A model generated the notes under the pieces. The model was not told the origin of the DNA. It made no database searches and saw only the letters and a list, made by a program, of their open reading frames with translations. Shown piece after piece: positions 43,853-52,052 of a stretch of DNA of 64,000 nt (its first letter is position 1; each line of letters begins with the position of its first letter). This stretch comes from Candidatus Nanosynbacter sp. TM7-076 (lineage in GTDB: Bacteria > Patescibacteriota > Saccharimonadia > Saccharimonadales > Saccharimonadaceae), in assembly GCF_022828325.1 (NCBI RefSeq), contig NZ_JAJQJS010000002.1, forward strand, positions 124,001-188,000, read 5' to 3'. The translations under genes were made by a program, and so were the position numbers.

Positions 43853-44314
43853 CTAACTAGCACAAGAACCGATTGTTCGCTCTTCTACCTTGCTTGTCGA
43901 GAAATTGTAGTACTTAACGTGCGCACCCGTAGCATCACCCGTATCCGGACATTGCTTATACTCAATAGTATTAGCTTCTGCTGGGGCGTGACCATCAGTA
44001 AGAGCTGAGTCAGGAGTTTTAACTGTCTTTTCGTCCAAGTAATATGGCTCGCCAGTCTGTGAATCAGAAGAAGTGCCAACAGTCTTACTTGTTAAGACTC
44101 CCAAGTTAGCTGGATATTTACTCTTTGCTGTATTGTATAGCTCAGCTTTCTTAGCAACAGCGTCAGCAGCAGATTTAGCAGCAGATGTCTTTGCCTGGTT
44201 TTGCAAACCGTTGTATGCAACCAAAGAAACAACTGTCAAAATTGCGATGATCACGATAACGATCAAAAGCTCAACTAGTGTAAAACCTTGATTTTTGATA
44301 TTCTTTGTAGTCAC
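43853..44314 (-). CDS. pilA: major type IV pilin-like protein
   Basis: 153 residues. The prepilin leader MTTKNIKNQG is followed by FTLVELLIVIVIIAILTVVSL with the required Glu5. The C-terminal part has a Cys pair (YKQCPD and the final GSCAS) that could form the pilin disulfide loop. A GTG start is preceded by AGGGGG nine bases upstream, a strong Shine-Dalgarno. It has its own leader and terminator, as expected for the abundant subunit. The minor pilin operon lies just upstream. Cleavage by PilD would occur after Gly10. Confidence 0.9.
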   Translation of the reverse strand: MTTKNIKNQGFTLVELLIVIVIIAILTVVSLVAYNGLQNQAKTSAAKSAADAVAKKAELYNTAKSKYPANLGVLTSKTVGTSSDSQTGEPYYLDEKTVKTPDSALTDGHAPAEANTIEYKQCPDTGDATGAHVKYYNFSTSKVEERTIGSCAS

Positions 44315-44391
44315 GATAATGTGCCCCCTAAATTGTTAGTTTGATTTGTAACTTGATAATACTACAACGTTTTTAAAAGCGCAAGCGTTTT

Positions 44392-46155
44392 TTAATATAT
44401 ATATCGATTTTGCACTGGACGAAGGAATAATGATTCTGTTGGACTAAATCTATTCTCATTTGTACCGTCGCCGATTTGCCCTTCATCATTTAACCCCCAA
44501 CAGTACGAACGCTTATTTGACATAATCACACAGCCACGATTCGCTCCAGCCGCAATATCCACCACCGACTCTGTTAATGGCAATCCATCATCACCAGAAT
44601 GTACAAGCACCGGGTTGCTAGATTTTTGTATTGCCTTAGAAGCATTATCATTACCCTTACCCAGCTGACCAAGCTTATTATCACCCCAGCAATACACTTC
44701 CTTATTTCCGCCATTATTCACTAAGGCGCAAGAGTGAGCAATACCAACCTCAATTCGTAGCGGAACTCCCGGTAGACCATCAACTTTTGCTGGCTGGAAA
44801 TGCGCACCAAAGGGACCGGTCCCCGGAGACCCGGACTGCCCACGACCAGCACCACCCCAGCAATACACATCAGTTGTAGTACCAGTTGGAGTACGAGTTA
44901 AAGCAATAGCACAGGTGTGCGATACGTAGCTATGATCCGATGCCCAAGTATAACCATCTTGAGATATGTCAGTTACACCTTCTAAACCCTTAACTAGGGT
45001 AGCATGGCTGTAGTGATTACCAGATATTGGACCAATACCCATCTGCCCAAACCTAGCTAACCCCCAACAATAAGCCTTTTTTTCAGTAGTTATAGTACAC
45101 ATCGTTTGCGAGCGTGATCCACCGGTCGCCAACTTAGTCGCAAAATAATTGATAGGGAGTCTATTATAGCCGCCTGAGTTAATCTGCACTGGCGTGGCAC
45201 GAAGTCCGGGGTTTTCAGGATTTCCGAAGCCCAATTGACCCATATTGTTCCGACCCCAGCAGTAAATTTTACCAGACGCAACAGCACAGGAGACGTCACC
45301 AGTTCCGCCAATTGATGTAACGTCTTTACCTGCGAGATCGCCACCAACCTCAACCGGAACGCTAGAGTAATTACCAGCCCCAGACGACCCGTTGCCTAGC
45401 TGACCAAACCTATTATCGCCCCAACAATATACTTTTTTATTACTGCCCAGCTGGGTTAAAACACAGCTATGATGCTGTGCTGTAAAAATATCAATAATCT
45501 TACCATTCCTCATATCGCCAATAGAGCGAACTTTCACTGGGATATTGGAGCTGTGAGTAGTTCCATCTCCTAATTGACCCATATCATTTTTTCCCCAGCA
45601 CCATACATTATTTGATAAAATCGCACACGTACGATTAGTACCACTCACCGTACGTGTTGCATCAATGTCAGCCGGCCAAGTAACTGATTTTTTTACAACA
45701 GCGACATAAGTCTTTAGAACAACACCGCTACCATTTGTTATTTCAACTCGACCCACAGATGAAATCTGAGCAGTAGCAGCCGACAGGGCTGTGCTTCTAG
45801 TCGAAGCCTCCAAATCACCGACCTCAAAAGTCGTCCTAAATTTATTGCCTTCATCAAATACATATTTCTCATAACTCGGATTTACAGCCCCCTTACAATT
45901 AGTTTCCGGACGAAGCGGTCCAATTCCACCAGGAACCGAACTCCATGATTGCTCAGCTCCATTGGCGTCCAAACAAGCATTAGCGTAAGCTGTACCCGCC
46001 TCACCAGCCTCCTGGGCTAATTTATAATAGTACTCCTCCTGAGAGTAAATATACGATTGAGTCACGACCCTCATAGCACCAGCCAAAAGCGCCAATATAA
46101 AAGTGCTCATAAGTATGATCAGCACCAAGGAATAGCCGTTTTTTCGTTGAATCAT
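44392..46155 (-). CDS. prepilin-like protein carrying a seven-repeat RCC1 beta-propeller
   Basis: 587 residues. The N-terminus MIQRKNG-YSLVLIILMSTFILALLAG is a PilX-like prepilin leader and helix lacking Glu5. From about residue 165 there are seven RCC1-type repeats, each with CWG...GQ.G (for example VWCWGKNDMGQLGDGT, VYCWGDNKLGQLGKGN). Every repeat also has a Cys 8-18 residues before the CWG Cys, giving seven Cys pairs. This looks like a minor pilin whose globular head is a disulfide-braced propeller, a candidate pilus-tip adhesin. It overlaps the PilW-like gene by four bases. Confidence 0.85.
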   Translation of the reverse strand: MIQRKNGYSLVLIILMSTFILALLAGAMRVVTQSYIYSQEEYYYKLAQEAGEAGTAYANACLDANGAEQSWSSVPGGIGPLRPETNCKGAVNPSYEKYVFDEGNKFRTTFEVGDLEASTRSTALSAATAQISSVGRVEITNGSGVVLKTYVAVVKKSVTWPADIDATRTVSGTNRTCAILSNNVWCWGKNDMGQLGDGTTHSSNIPVKVRSIGDMRNGKIIDIFTAQHHSCVLTQLGSNKKVYCWGDNRFGQLGNGSSGAGNYSSVPVEVGGDLAGKDVTSIGGTGDVSCAVASGKIYCWGRNNMGQLGFGNPENPGLRATPVQINSGGYNRLPINYFATKLATGGSRSQTMCTITTEKKAYCWGLARFGQMGIGPISGNHYSHATLVKGLEGVTDISQDGYTWASDHSYVSHTCAIALTRTPTGTTTDVYCWGGAGRGQSGSPGTGPFGAHFQPAKVDGLPGVPLRIEVGIAHSCALVNNGGNKEVYCWGDNKLGQLGKGNDNASKAIQKSSNPVLVHSGDDGLPLTESVVDIAAGANRGCVIMSNKRSYCWGLNDEGQIGDGTNENRFSPTESLFLRPVQNRYIY

Positions 46156-47006
46156 AGGTTATTTATCTTTCGTATTGTTAAGGTTTGCGAATCAGAAACT
46201 TGCTTGCTAGGTGATTGAATTGTCAGAGTAATTTCTACGCTATCCGCGCCATCAAGAGCTTTCTTATCGCTATCTGGAGCGTCGCTATTTTTGCTTATCA
46301 GTGTTTTTCCATCATAGTAATTAATCTTAAACTCCGAAACTCCAGTTGCCAAAATCGAATCTTCGCGAAGCTTCATGGCTCGATCTTTAAACTTATCAGC
46401 ATCCAGGCTATTCATACAGAAATATCCCGCAGCAGACCCAGAGTAGTAAGTAACTGGGTAGGTGGAGAAATCTATTAGATCATTATAAATAGTACGTCGA
46501 TGCAACTCTCCATTCTTCAAAAAGTACATGACTACTTTTTTATATTTTGGCTGCTGAGTCTTATTTGTTCCGCAATCAAACTTTGGAGTTCTTAAATAAA
46601 CAATCTCCCTAGAATCGGCGCCTCGTCCCATATTTGTAGCATATTGGAGTAGTATAAGTGAGTTCTTTTCGGGATCATGAACAGCACCGCTCGAGTATGG
46701 ATTATTCCTGTACCCCCATTCCCTGGGCGTCGAGCCAGCGAAATTTTTATCCGTAGCAAAAGTGTCTTCCCCGTCGCGACTGCTCACCTTAAATCGCGAA
46801 GCTTGACGAACATCAGTTTCAATTGCGTCCATGGAATTGTGCATATTTCGACTAATCTCGACTTTTGCCTTGCTGATAGACGCACTTTGGTTTGCAGAAA
46901 TTAACATCTGGCTAAACACGCCGACGACCATTGCAATGATAACCATCACCATTGCCAATTCGACTACGGTAAAGCCCCCCTCATTAGAACGCCACATATG
47001 TCGCAT
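46152..47006 (-). CDS. minor pilin, PilW-like
   Basis: About 284 residues. The prepilin signal is SNEGG-FTVVELAMVMVIIAMVVGVFSQM with Glu5, followed by a long beta-rich domain, as in PilW/PulJ-type minor pilins. The frame is open to 47051, but the ATG at 47006 has AAGGTGG three bases upstream and gives a normal-length leader. It overlaps both neighbours. It probably helps initiate the pilus fibre with the other minor pilins. Confidence 0.82.
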   Translation of the reverse strand: MRHMWRSNEGGFTVVELAMVMVIIAMVVGVFSQMLISANQSASISKAKVEISRNMHNSMDAIETDVRQASRFKVSSRDGEDTFATDKNFAGSTPREWGYRNNPYSSGAVHDPEKNSLILLQYATNMGRGADSREIVYLRTPKFDCGTNKTQQPKYKKVVMYFLKNGELHRRTIYNDLIDFSTYPVTYYSGSAAGYFCMNSLDADKFKDRAMKLREDSILATGVSEFKINYYDGKTLISKNSDAPDSDKKALDGADSVEITLTIQSPSKQVSDSQTLTIRKINNL

Positions 47007-47448
47007 GTACCACCTTCTTTCCACTACCCGCACCAGAGCTTGGCAATCCATACTCTACGATAGACTCCACTTTAACCGGCATCCCCAGGCTAACTGTTCC
47101 ACTCTTACATCCGTATGGCGCTGATGCATATACTTCCTGCTTAACCGTTCCTGGTAACCCGTCAATATTACCCACACTTTCCTCAACTTTATATCTAGAA
47201 CCCGGAGCCCTAAAGATTGGAGGAGGGTCTGTACATTTAAACCAAGACGGAGCGGAATCATTTGCGTAACGACGCATATTATTATATGCCAGAAGACTCG
47301 CCTTGTTGTGCTGGGCATTCATGACTGATATTTGGCTAACTTGCGCTTGCATACTTAATATAACAACCATGAAAATACCAATAACAACCAGAGTAACTGC
47401 AACTTCGACAATAGTAAATCCATCGCTTTTTCCTACTAGTCGCGCCAT
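46984..47448 (-). CDS. minor pilin
   Basis: 154 residues. The leader MARLVGKSDG is followed by FTIVEVAVTLVVIGIFMVVILSM with Glu5. Two Cys residues (WFKCTD, YGCKSG) could pair. AGAAGGTGG lies five bases before the ATG, the same Shine-Dalgarno as the next gene. It overlaps the preceding pilin gene by 13 bases. Confidence 0.85.
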   Translation of the reverse strand: MARLVGKSDGFTIVEVAVTLVVIGIFMVVILSMQAQVSQISVMNAQHNKASLLAYNNMRRYANDSAPSWFKCTDPPPIFRAPGSRYKVEESVGNIDGLPGTVKQEVYASAPYGCKSGTVSLGMPVKVESIVEYGLPSSGAGSGKKVVHATYVAF

Positions 47449-47921
47449 ATACTATCCACCTTCTTCTCTACTCCTGTTGAAAACTCTTTATATATAATGC
47501 TATATTTCACACAAGTTACCGCTACAACATCAGACACAGGACCGGACGCAGGCTTCGTGCAATCGCCGTCATCCACATTCGAAGCTTCATACAATAGCTC
47601 ACCATTATTTCCGCCAGCCCAATCACTACGATTACACTTGATCGTCTCCTTTTTCAGAGAATCACCTCCTACAATTGACGAAAAATCCTTAATTAAATCA
47701 GCACAAGAAGGATACTCGTGACCGATAGCACTAACATTTTTATATTTGTAATATCGCTCCAGCCTCAAGGACAGCTCAGACACATCAGCCCTCTGTTCCT
47801 GATCTTTAGTTAGGTTCAAAAATCTTCCACCACCAACAAAGGCAATGCTAGCCAAAATTGCAACAACCACCACTACTATCGCCACTTCAATTATCGTATA
47901 GCCACCCGTCCCACGATTCAT
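47436..47921 (-). CDS. minor pilin, first gene of the pilin operon
   Basis: About 161 residues. A short leader MNRGTGG precedes YTIIEVAIVVVVVAILASIAF with Glu5. The C-terminal domain has four Cys (SCADL, IKCNRS, DGDCTK, VTCVKY). The ATG at 47921 lies six bases after TACAAT, so the operon mRNA is predicted to be leaderless. An upstream in-frame start at 47939 would precede that box. It heads a four-gene run ending with the RCC1 prepilin. Confidence 0.85.
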   Translation of the reverse strand: MNRGTGGYTIIEVAIVVVVVAILASIAFVGGGRFLNLTKDQEQRADVSELSLRLERYYKYKNVSAIGHEYPSCADLIKDFSSIVGGDSLKKETIKCNRSDWAGGNNGELLYEASNVDDGDCTKPASGPVSDVVAVTCVKYSIIYKEFSTGVEKKVDSIWRD

Positions 47922-47927
47922 ATCAAT

Positions 47928-47933
47928 ATTGTA
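47928..47933 (-). promoter_or_regulatory. -10 box of the minor pilin operon
   Basis: TACAAT six bases before the ATG at 47921. Confidence 0.5.
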
Positions 47934-47965
47934 GCGCAAATCTACAAAAAAGCATATGCTTATTG

Positions 47966-48988
47966 TCAGGAAAGTTCCAACGGCTCTTGCTCAATTTTTA
48001 TACCGAACTTGTCAAAGACAATTTGCACAATTTCCTCACGAATCGCCGCCAAGTCATCATATCCCGTTGCCGAATCATTCACAAGCACCAACGCGTTCTT
48101 CTCATAAACCCGCATGCCATGACTGCGATAACCCCTTAAGCCAGCCTTATCTATCAACCAACCTGTCGGTATTTTATATCTTCCGTCAGACATTGCATAA
48201 TTTGGAATGTCGCTATATTCTTTTTGCAATTCTTCCAATTTCCATTTTTCAACCAGCGCATTTTTGAAGAAAGAACCTGCACTTGGCAACTCCGCTGGGT
48301 CTGGCAATTTTTCCGAACGAATATTAAGAACTGCCACACGAATCACTGACAAATTGACCTCACGAATGTCATTCTCGTCAATATATCTCTGTAAAGAAGC
48401 ATAATATGGCGGTTTCGGCTCTGCTTTATTTAATCGCAAAGTAATATTCAGAATGCAATATCGCCCTTTTTCCTTGTCGCGAAAAATGCTATTTCGATAA
48501 GAAAAGTCACATTCATCAGCAGAAATAGTTACAATTGTGTCGGTTCTTGAATCGTAAGCTTCCAGACTAATCAACGTGTCGGCGATTTCCTGTCCATATG
48601 CTCCAACGTTCTGGACCGGCGCAGCTCCAGCCGTTCCGGGAATTCCCGACATAGCCTCAATCCCTTGAAGCCCGAGCCCAATAGACTTCTCAACAACCTC
48701 GTCCCAGACTTCGCCCGCACCAATTTTTACATCAGTTGTTTCGTCAGTTTCAGAGATAACCTCAAAACCTTTGATCTTATTCAACAGTACGATTCCTTCA
48801 AAAACCTCGTCATGCGTAATCACATTGCTGCCACCGCCCAACACAAAAATCGGCAAATTTTCCTTTCGGGCATTACGATATAGCGACACAACATCACCAG
48901 CAGAATCCGCCGTCGCCATATAGCGAGTCTCACCTCCCAATTTCATAGTTGTGTATTGTTTCAGTGATATATTAGTCATAACGTCCAT
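47966..48988 (-). CDS. murB: UDP-N-acetylenolpyruvoylglucosamine reductase
   Basis: 340 residues. FAD-binding signatures are NTxMKxGG-like YTTMKLGGETRY, VLGGGSNVI and GIPGTAGAAPVQNVGAYGQE. The proton-donor Ser lies in LPSAGSFFKNA. The length and the YxN-containing middle match the type I (E. coli-like) enzyme. It reduces the MurA product to UDP-MurNAc. The ATG at 48988 lies six bases after TGATATACT, which supports this start over the ATG four codons on. Confidence 0.95.
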   Translation of the reverse strand: MDVMTNISLKQYTTMKLGGETRYMATADSAGDVVSLYRNARKENLPIFVLGGGSNVITHDEVFEGIVLLNKIKGFEVISETDETTDVKIGAGEVWDEVVEKSIGLGLQGIEAMSGIPGTAGAAPVQNVGAYGQEIADTLISLEAYDSRTDTIVTISADECDFSYRNSIFRDKEKGRYCILNITLRLNKAEPKPPYYASLQRYIDENDIREVNLSVIRVAVLNIRSEKLPDPAELPSAGSFFKNALVEKWKLEELQKEYSDIPNYAMSDGRYKIPTGWLIDKAGLRGYRSHGMRVYEKNALVLVNDSATGYDDLAAIREEIVQIVFDKFGIKIEQEPLELS

Positions 48989-48994
48989 GCATAT

Positions 48995-49003
48995 AGTATA
49001 TCA
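48995..49003 (-). promoter_or_regulatory. extended -10 of murB
   Basis: TGATATACT, six bases, then ATG. Confidence 0.6.
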
Positions 49004-49023
49004 TTTTACTCGGCCGTCATCTA

Positions 49024-49032
49024 TGATATAAT
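49024..49032 (+). promoter_or_regulatory. extended -10 of tRNA-Arg(TCG)
   Basis: TGATATAAT ending ten bases before the tRNA 5' end. Confidence 0.6.
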
Positions 49033-49042
49033 AACTTCATAC

Positions 49043-49119
49043 GCACCCGTAGCTCAGCGGATTAGAGTACTTGGCTTCGAACCAAGGGGTCGCAAGTTCG
49101 AATCTTGCCGGGTGTACCA
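49043..49119 (+). tRNA. tRNA-Arg (anticodon TCG)
   Basis: 77 bases with encoded CCA. Acceptor GCACCCG pairs with CGGGTGT (G1-U72 wobble), anticodon stem CTTGG/CCAAG with loop CTTCGAA, and T arm GCAAG/CTTGC. Confidence 0.94.
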
Positions 49120-49125
49120 AAATAG

Positions 49126-49152
49126 CTCGTCATTATGACGGGTTTTTATTTA
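49126..49152 (+). terminator. terminator of tRNA-Arg(TCG)
   Basis: CTCGTCA and TGACGGG form a seven-pair stem with one G-U around TTA, then TTTTTATTTA. Confidence 0.75.
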
Positions 49153-49186
49153 TGATGATCATAAAAACACTAGTCGAGCGACTGAG

Positions 49187-51637
49187 CTAGCTATTCAATG
49201 GCGGATTCTGAATTCCCGGCGGCATTTGCGCAGATTGCGAACCTAAAATTTGGCGAATTTGATCAGCGGTGATAATTGTAGTTGAGCCAGGTGCGACAGT
49301 TCCCGCCAGCATTTGCTTGGCGACGGTATTCTCGACAGCTCGCTGGACAACGCGGCGCATCGGACGAGCTCCCAATCTTGGATCATAGCCAGCCTCGACC
49401 AACAATTTCTTACCTTCTTCCTCGACCGCAACTTGAATTTTTTGCGGCGCCAAAGTCTTATTAACTCCTGCCAAAATCAAATTGACAACCTGCAGCAACT
49501 CATCTTTTCCTAGCGGACGGAATAGAACAATTTCATCAAAACGGTTCAAGAATTCTGGACGGAATAAATTGGCATTAATCAACTCGTTAATAAATGTCTG
49601 CTCGAATTGTTCCAATTGATAGCCCCGCTCAATATATTCACGAATTCTATCCGCGCCAGCATTTGACGTCGCAATTACAATCGTATCGCGAAAACTAATT
49701 TCTCGGTTATTTTCATCGCGAAGTATTCCTTCATCCAAAAGCTGCAAAAGCGTCGTCAAAACCTGCGGATGGGCCTTTTCAATTTCATCCAAAAGCACGA
49801 CAGAGAACGGACGCTTCTGAACTTGAGCGGTCAAACTTCCTGGATCTCTCGCGCCATCCGCAATTAACCTAGCCACGTCATCTGGTCTAACAAATTCGTT
49901 CAAATCCAAGCGAATCATATTGCCTTCGCCGCCAAAATAAACATCCGCCAAAGCTTTAGAAAGCTCCGTTTTACCAACACCAGTCGGACCAAGAAACAGG
50001 AACGCGCCAATCGGTCGATTCTGATTTCTAACACCTGTGCGCGCGCGGCGAATAGCATCAGAAACAACTGTCACGGCTCGCGTTTGATTGATCATTCGCT
50101 GATGAATTAATGACTCCAAGTTTAACAATTTTTCCTTTTCGTCACTCAAAGATGCTACCGAAATTTTTATACCAAGAGTTTTTTCGATCGCATCGTCCAC
50201 AGATTGCGCAGTCACTAGCCCGCCGCTGGCGTAACTTGCCGCCGCTTCCAAAATTTTCAACGCCTTACCTGGCATCACCAAATCTTGAACATAACGATCA
50301 CCAACACGATATGCCTCCGCCAGCGCCTGATACATATATGTCACTTTGTGCTGTGCCTCAAATAAAACCAATTGATCGCGCATAATTTTCATAGTTTCAG
50401 GTTCGTTTGACGGCTGAATTGCAATTGTATTCAAAGCGTGAGCAAGCTGTGGCTTAGTCTGAGAAATTTGCAAAAATCGCTGATCGTCCATCGTTAAAAT
50501 CATCCTAAGTCTACCCGCCTCCAGAATTGGCAATAACACATTACTCAAGTCAACCGAACCAACGCCTTCTTCGAAGAATAATTGCGCATTGTCCAAGCAT
50601 AAAATCACGTTTTTCGACAAGAAAGCTTCGTTCAAAATCATCGTGACTAGATTTTCCAATTCCCCGCGACCCGACGCCACACTAATCAACGACGACGCGT
50701 CAAGCATAAAAACTTGCTGATACATCAGAGAACCAGGAACGCCTCGATGTCCGTCAATCAGCATTTCCGCAAACGCCGACACGACAGTACTTTTTCCTGC
50801 ACCATCAGCTCCAACTAGCGTAATATTCTGCCGCCCGCCAGAACTAAACGTTTTAAGCATCTGTCCCAACGCTTCCTCGTGTGCAGCCAACTTAGTTGTA
50901 AACGCGCCGCCAGATACACTGACGCTAACATTCTGAGCAAATCGACTCAGCAGTGACGTATAACCAAAAGACCAATCCCTAGCAATTCCGCCCGTATTTA
51001 GCGGCTTCTCTTTATATTGATCAATCAGCGCCTTTATTCGCTCGTACCATCGAATAGCCTCCTCGATATCATGAAAATCGATCTTCATATTCGCCAGCAA
51101 AGAATCGTGCTGTGGCAATTGCTTTACTATCGCCGCCGCCAAAACCGCGCTAGTAATCTTCGGACTTTCCGTGCTCTGCCAGATTTCAATCGCCGCCTTC
51201 CAAATCAGCTCCGTTCGATTCGGATCGTCGACGGAAATATTACGCAAGAAATTCGGCGTCAATCCCAGTCGCACTGCCAAAAATTGCCCGGCTCGCGTAC
51301 CTGTAATCGCCTCAGCAATATCAATCGGCGTCGGTCTGCGCGGCAATTTGCCCAAAACGTCTGCCGCCATCACATCGTCAATTGTCTTAGGATTTTTACT
51401 AATCTCCGCCGTCTTAAGATCTTTTTCCCACCAAATCGACACCATAATCATTGGACCGCTCAGACCAAATAGCAGCCAGCCAATCGCCCCGTGTTCAATC
51501 AACGACCACAGACCAAGTAGCACCATCATAATGCCGACAGCTATCGCCACGATATGCCAAGCATTGCCGAACCTTACAGAGAATCGTGCCTTCTGAGCTC
51601 GTAAACTATCGTAATTAAATCTCGGCTCTATTTCCAT
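49187..51637 (-). CDS. membrane-anchored Clp/Hsp100-type AAA+ ATPase
   Basis: About 816 residues. Two membrane helices (about 27-45 and 52-70) replace the usual soluble N-domain start. A Clp-R-like helical region follows (about 85-215). The first AAA+ module has Walker A GADGAGKS (276-283), but its Walker B is ILCLDN, with Asn350 where the catalytic Glu belongs. The second module is intact: GPTGVGKT (550-557), LLDEIEKAHP (Asp617/Glu618) and Arg-finger FRPEFLNRFDEI. I see no IGF/VGF-type ClpP-binding loop at the place it occupies in ClpC. The start at 51637 has TGGGAG upstream and overlaps the small membrane gene by ten bases. An unfoldase at the membrane is inferred. Confidence 0.85.
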   Translation of the reverse strand: MEIEPRFNYDSLRAQKARFSVRFGNAWHIVAIAVGIMMVLLGLWSLIEHGAIGWLLFGLSGPMIMVSIWWEKDLKTAEISKNPKTIDDVMAADVLGKLPRRPTPIDIAEAITGTRAGQFLAVRLGLTPNFLRNISVDDPNRTELIWKAAIEIWQSTESPKITSAVLAAAIVKQLPQHDSLLANMKIDFHDIEEAIRWYERIKALIDQYKEKPLNTGGIARDWSFGYTSLLSRFAQNVSVSVSGGAFTTKLAAHEEALGQMLKTFSSGGRQNITLVGADGAGKSTVVSAFAEMLIDGHRGVPGSLMYQQVFMLDASSLISVASGRGELENLVTMILNEAFLSKNVILCLDNAQLFFEEGVGSVDLSNVLLPILEAGRLRMILTMDDQRFLQISQTKPQLAHALNTIAIQPSNEPETMKIMRDQLVLFEAQHKVTYMYQALAEAYRVGDRYVQDLVMPGKALKILEAAASYASGGLVTAQSVDDAIEKTLGIKISVASLSDEKEKLLNLESLIHQRMINQTRAVTVVSDAIRRARTGVRNQNRPIGAFLFLGPTGVGKTELSKALADVYFGGEGNMIRLDLNEFVRPDDVARLIADGARDPGSLTAQVQKRPFSVVLLDEIEKAHPQVLTTLLQLLDEGILRDENNREISFRDTIVIATSNAGADRIREYIERGYQLEQFEQTFINELINANLFRPEFLNRFDEIVLFRPLGKDELLQVVNLILAGVNKTLAPQKIQVAVEEEGKKLLVEAGYDPRLGARPMRRVVQRAVENTVAKQMLAGTVAPGSTTIITADQIRQILGSQSAQMPPGIQNPPLNS

Positions 51638-52008
51638 ACAGAAACTCCCATTTGCCATAAAATAATTCCGATAAACGGCATCAGCGGCAGCGCCAGCCAC
51701 ATAATAATTCCTACAATCATCCACAAAAATCGTAGCAATATCATCAATATCCCAATAATTATCACCATAGAGCGCACCACCGCACCAATTGCTCGCGAGA
51801 ACATTTTGTCAAAAAACGCAGATAGTTGCACGGATAAGTCGCCGCCAACTGGAGCGGCTGAAATCTGGCGAAACGGATTGAATAAGGTTTTCAAAAGTAG
51901 CCCGACTGAGAAAAAATCTGCGGTTCGTAAAACACCCAGAAAACTTTGTCGGATATATTGCAACAAGCCATTGCCATACCACCACTGAAAGATACCCACC
52001 AAAAACAT
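51628..52008 (-). CDS. small polytopic membrane protein paired with the Clp-type ATPase
   Basis: About 126 residues. An amphipathic N-terminus (MFLVGIFQWWYGNGLL) is followed by a polar stretch (about 50-75) and two C-terminal hydrophobic hairpin segments (about 76-123). No family recognised. The ATG at 52008 lies six bases after TGCTACAAT, while the frame upstream to 52059 runs through the divergent murT promoter. Its overlap with the ATPase gene suggests a membrane partner or adaptor (inference). Confidence 0.6.
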   Translation of the reverse strand: MFLVGIFQWWYGNGLLQYIRQSFLGVLRTADFFSVGLLLKTLFNPFRQISAAPVGGDLSVQLSAFFDKMFSRAIGAVVRSMVIIIGILMILLRFLWMIVGIIMWLALPLMPFIGIILWQMGVSVWK

Positions 52009-52014
52009 ATTGAT

Positions 52015-52023
52015 ATTGTAGCA
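52015..52023 (-). promoter_or_regulatory. extended -10 of the membrane protein-Clp operon
   Basis: TGCTACAAT, six bases, then ATG. Confidence 0.55.
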
Positions 52024-52039
52024 CATCGGCCCGGCAGAG

Positions 52040-52045
52040 TATAAT
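52040..52045 (+). promoter_or_regulatory. -10 box of murT-gatD
   Basis: TATAAT seven bases before the ATG at 52053. It is divergent from the Clp operon promoter 17 bases away. Confidence 0.5.
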
Positions 52046-52052
52046 AGACAAT

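Noticed and set aside
44392..45640. Regular repeats that might suggest a CRISPR array
   Set aside because: The periodicity is coding (RCC1 repeats); unit length and sequence vary, and there is no constant repeat or cas gene.
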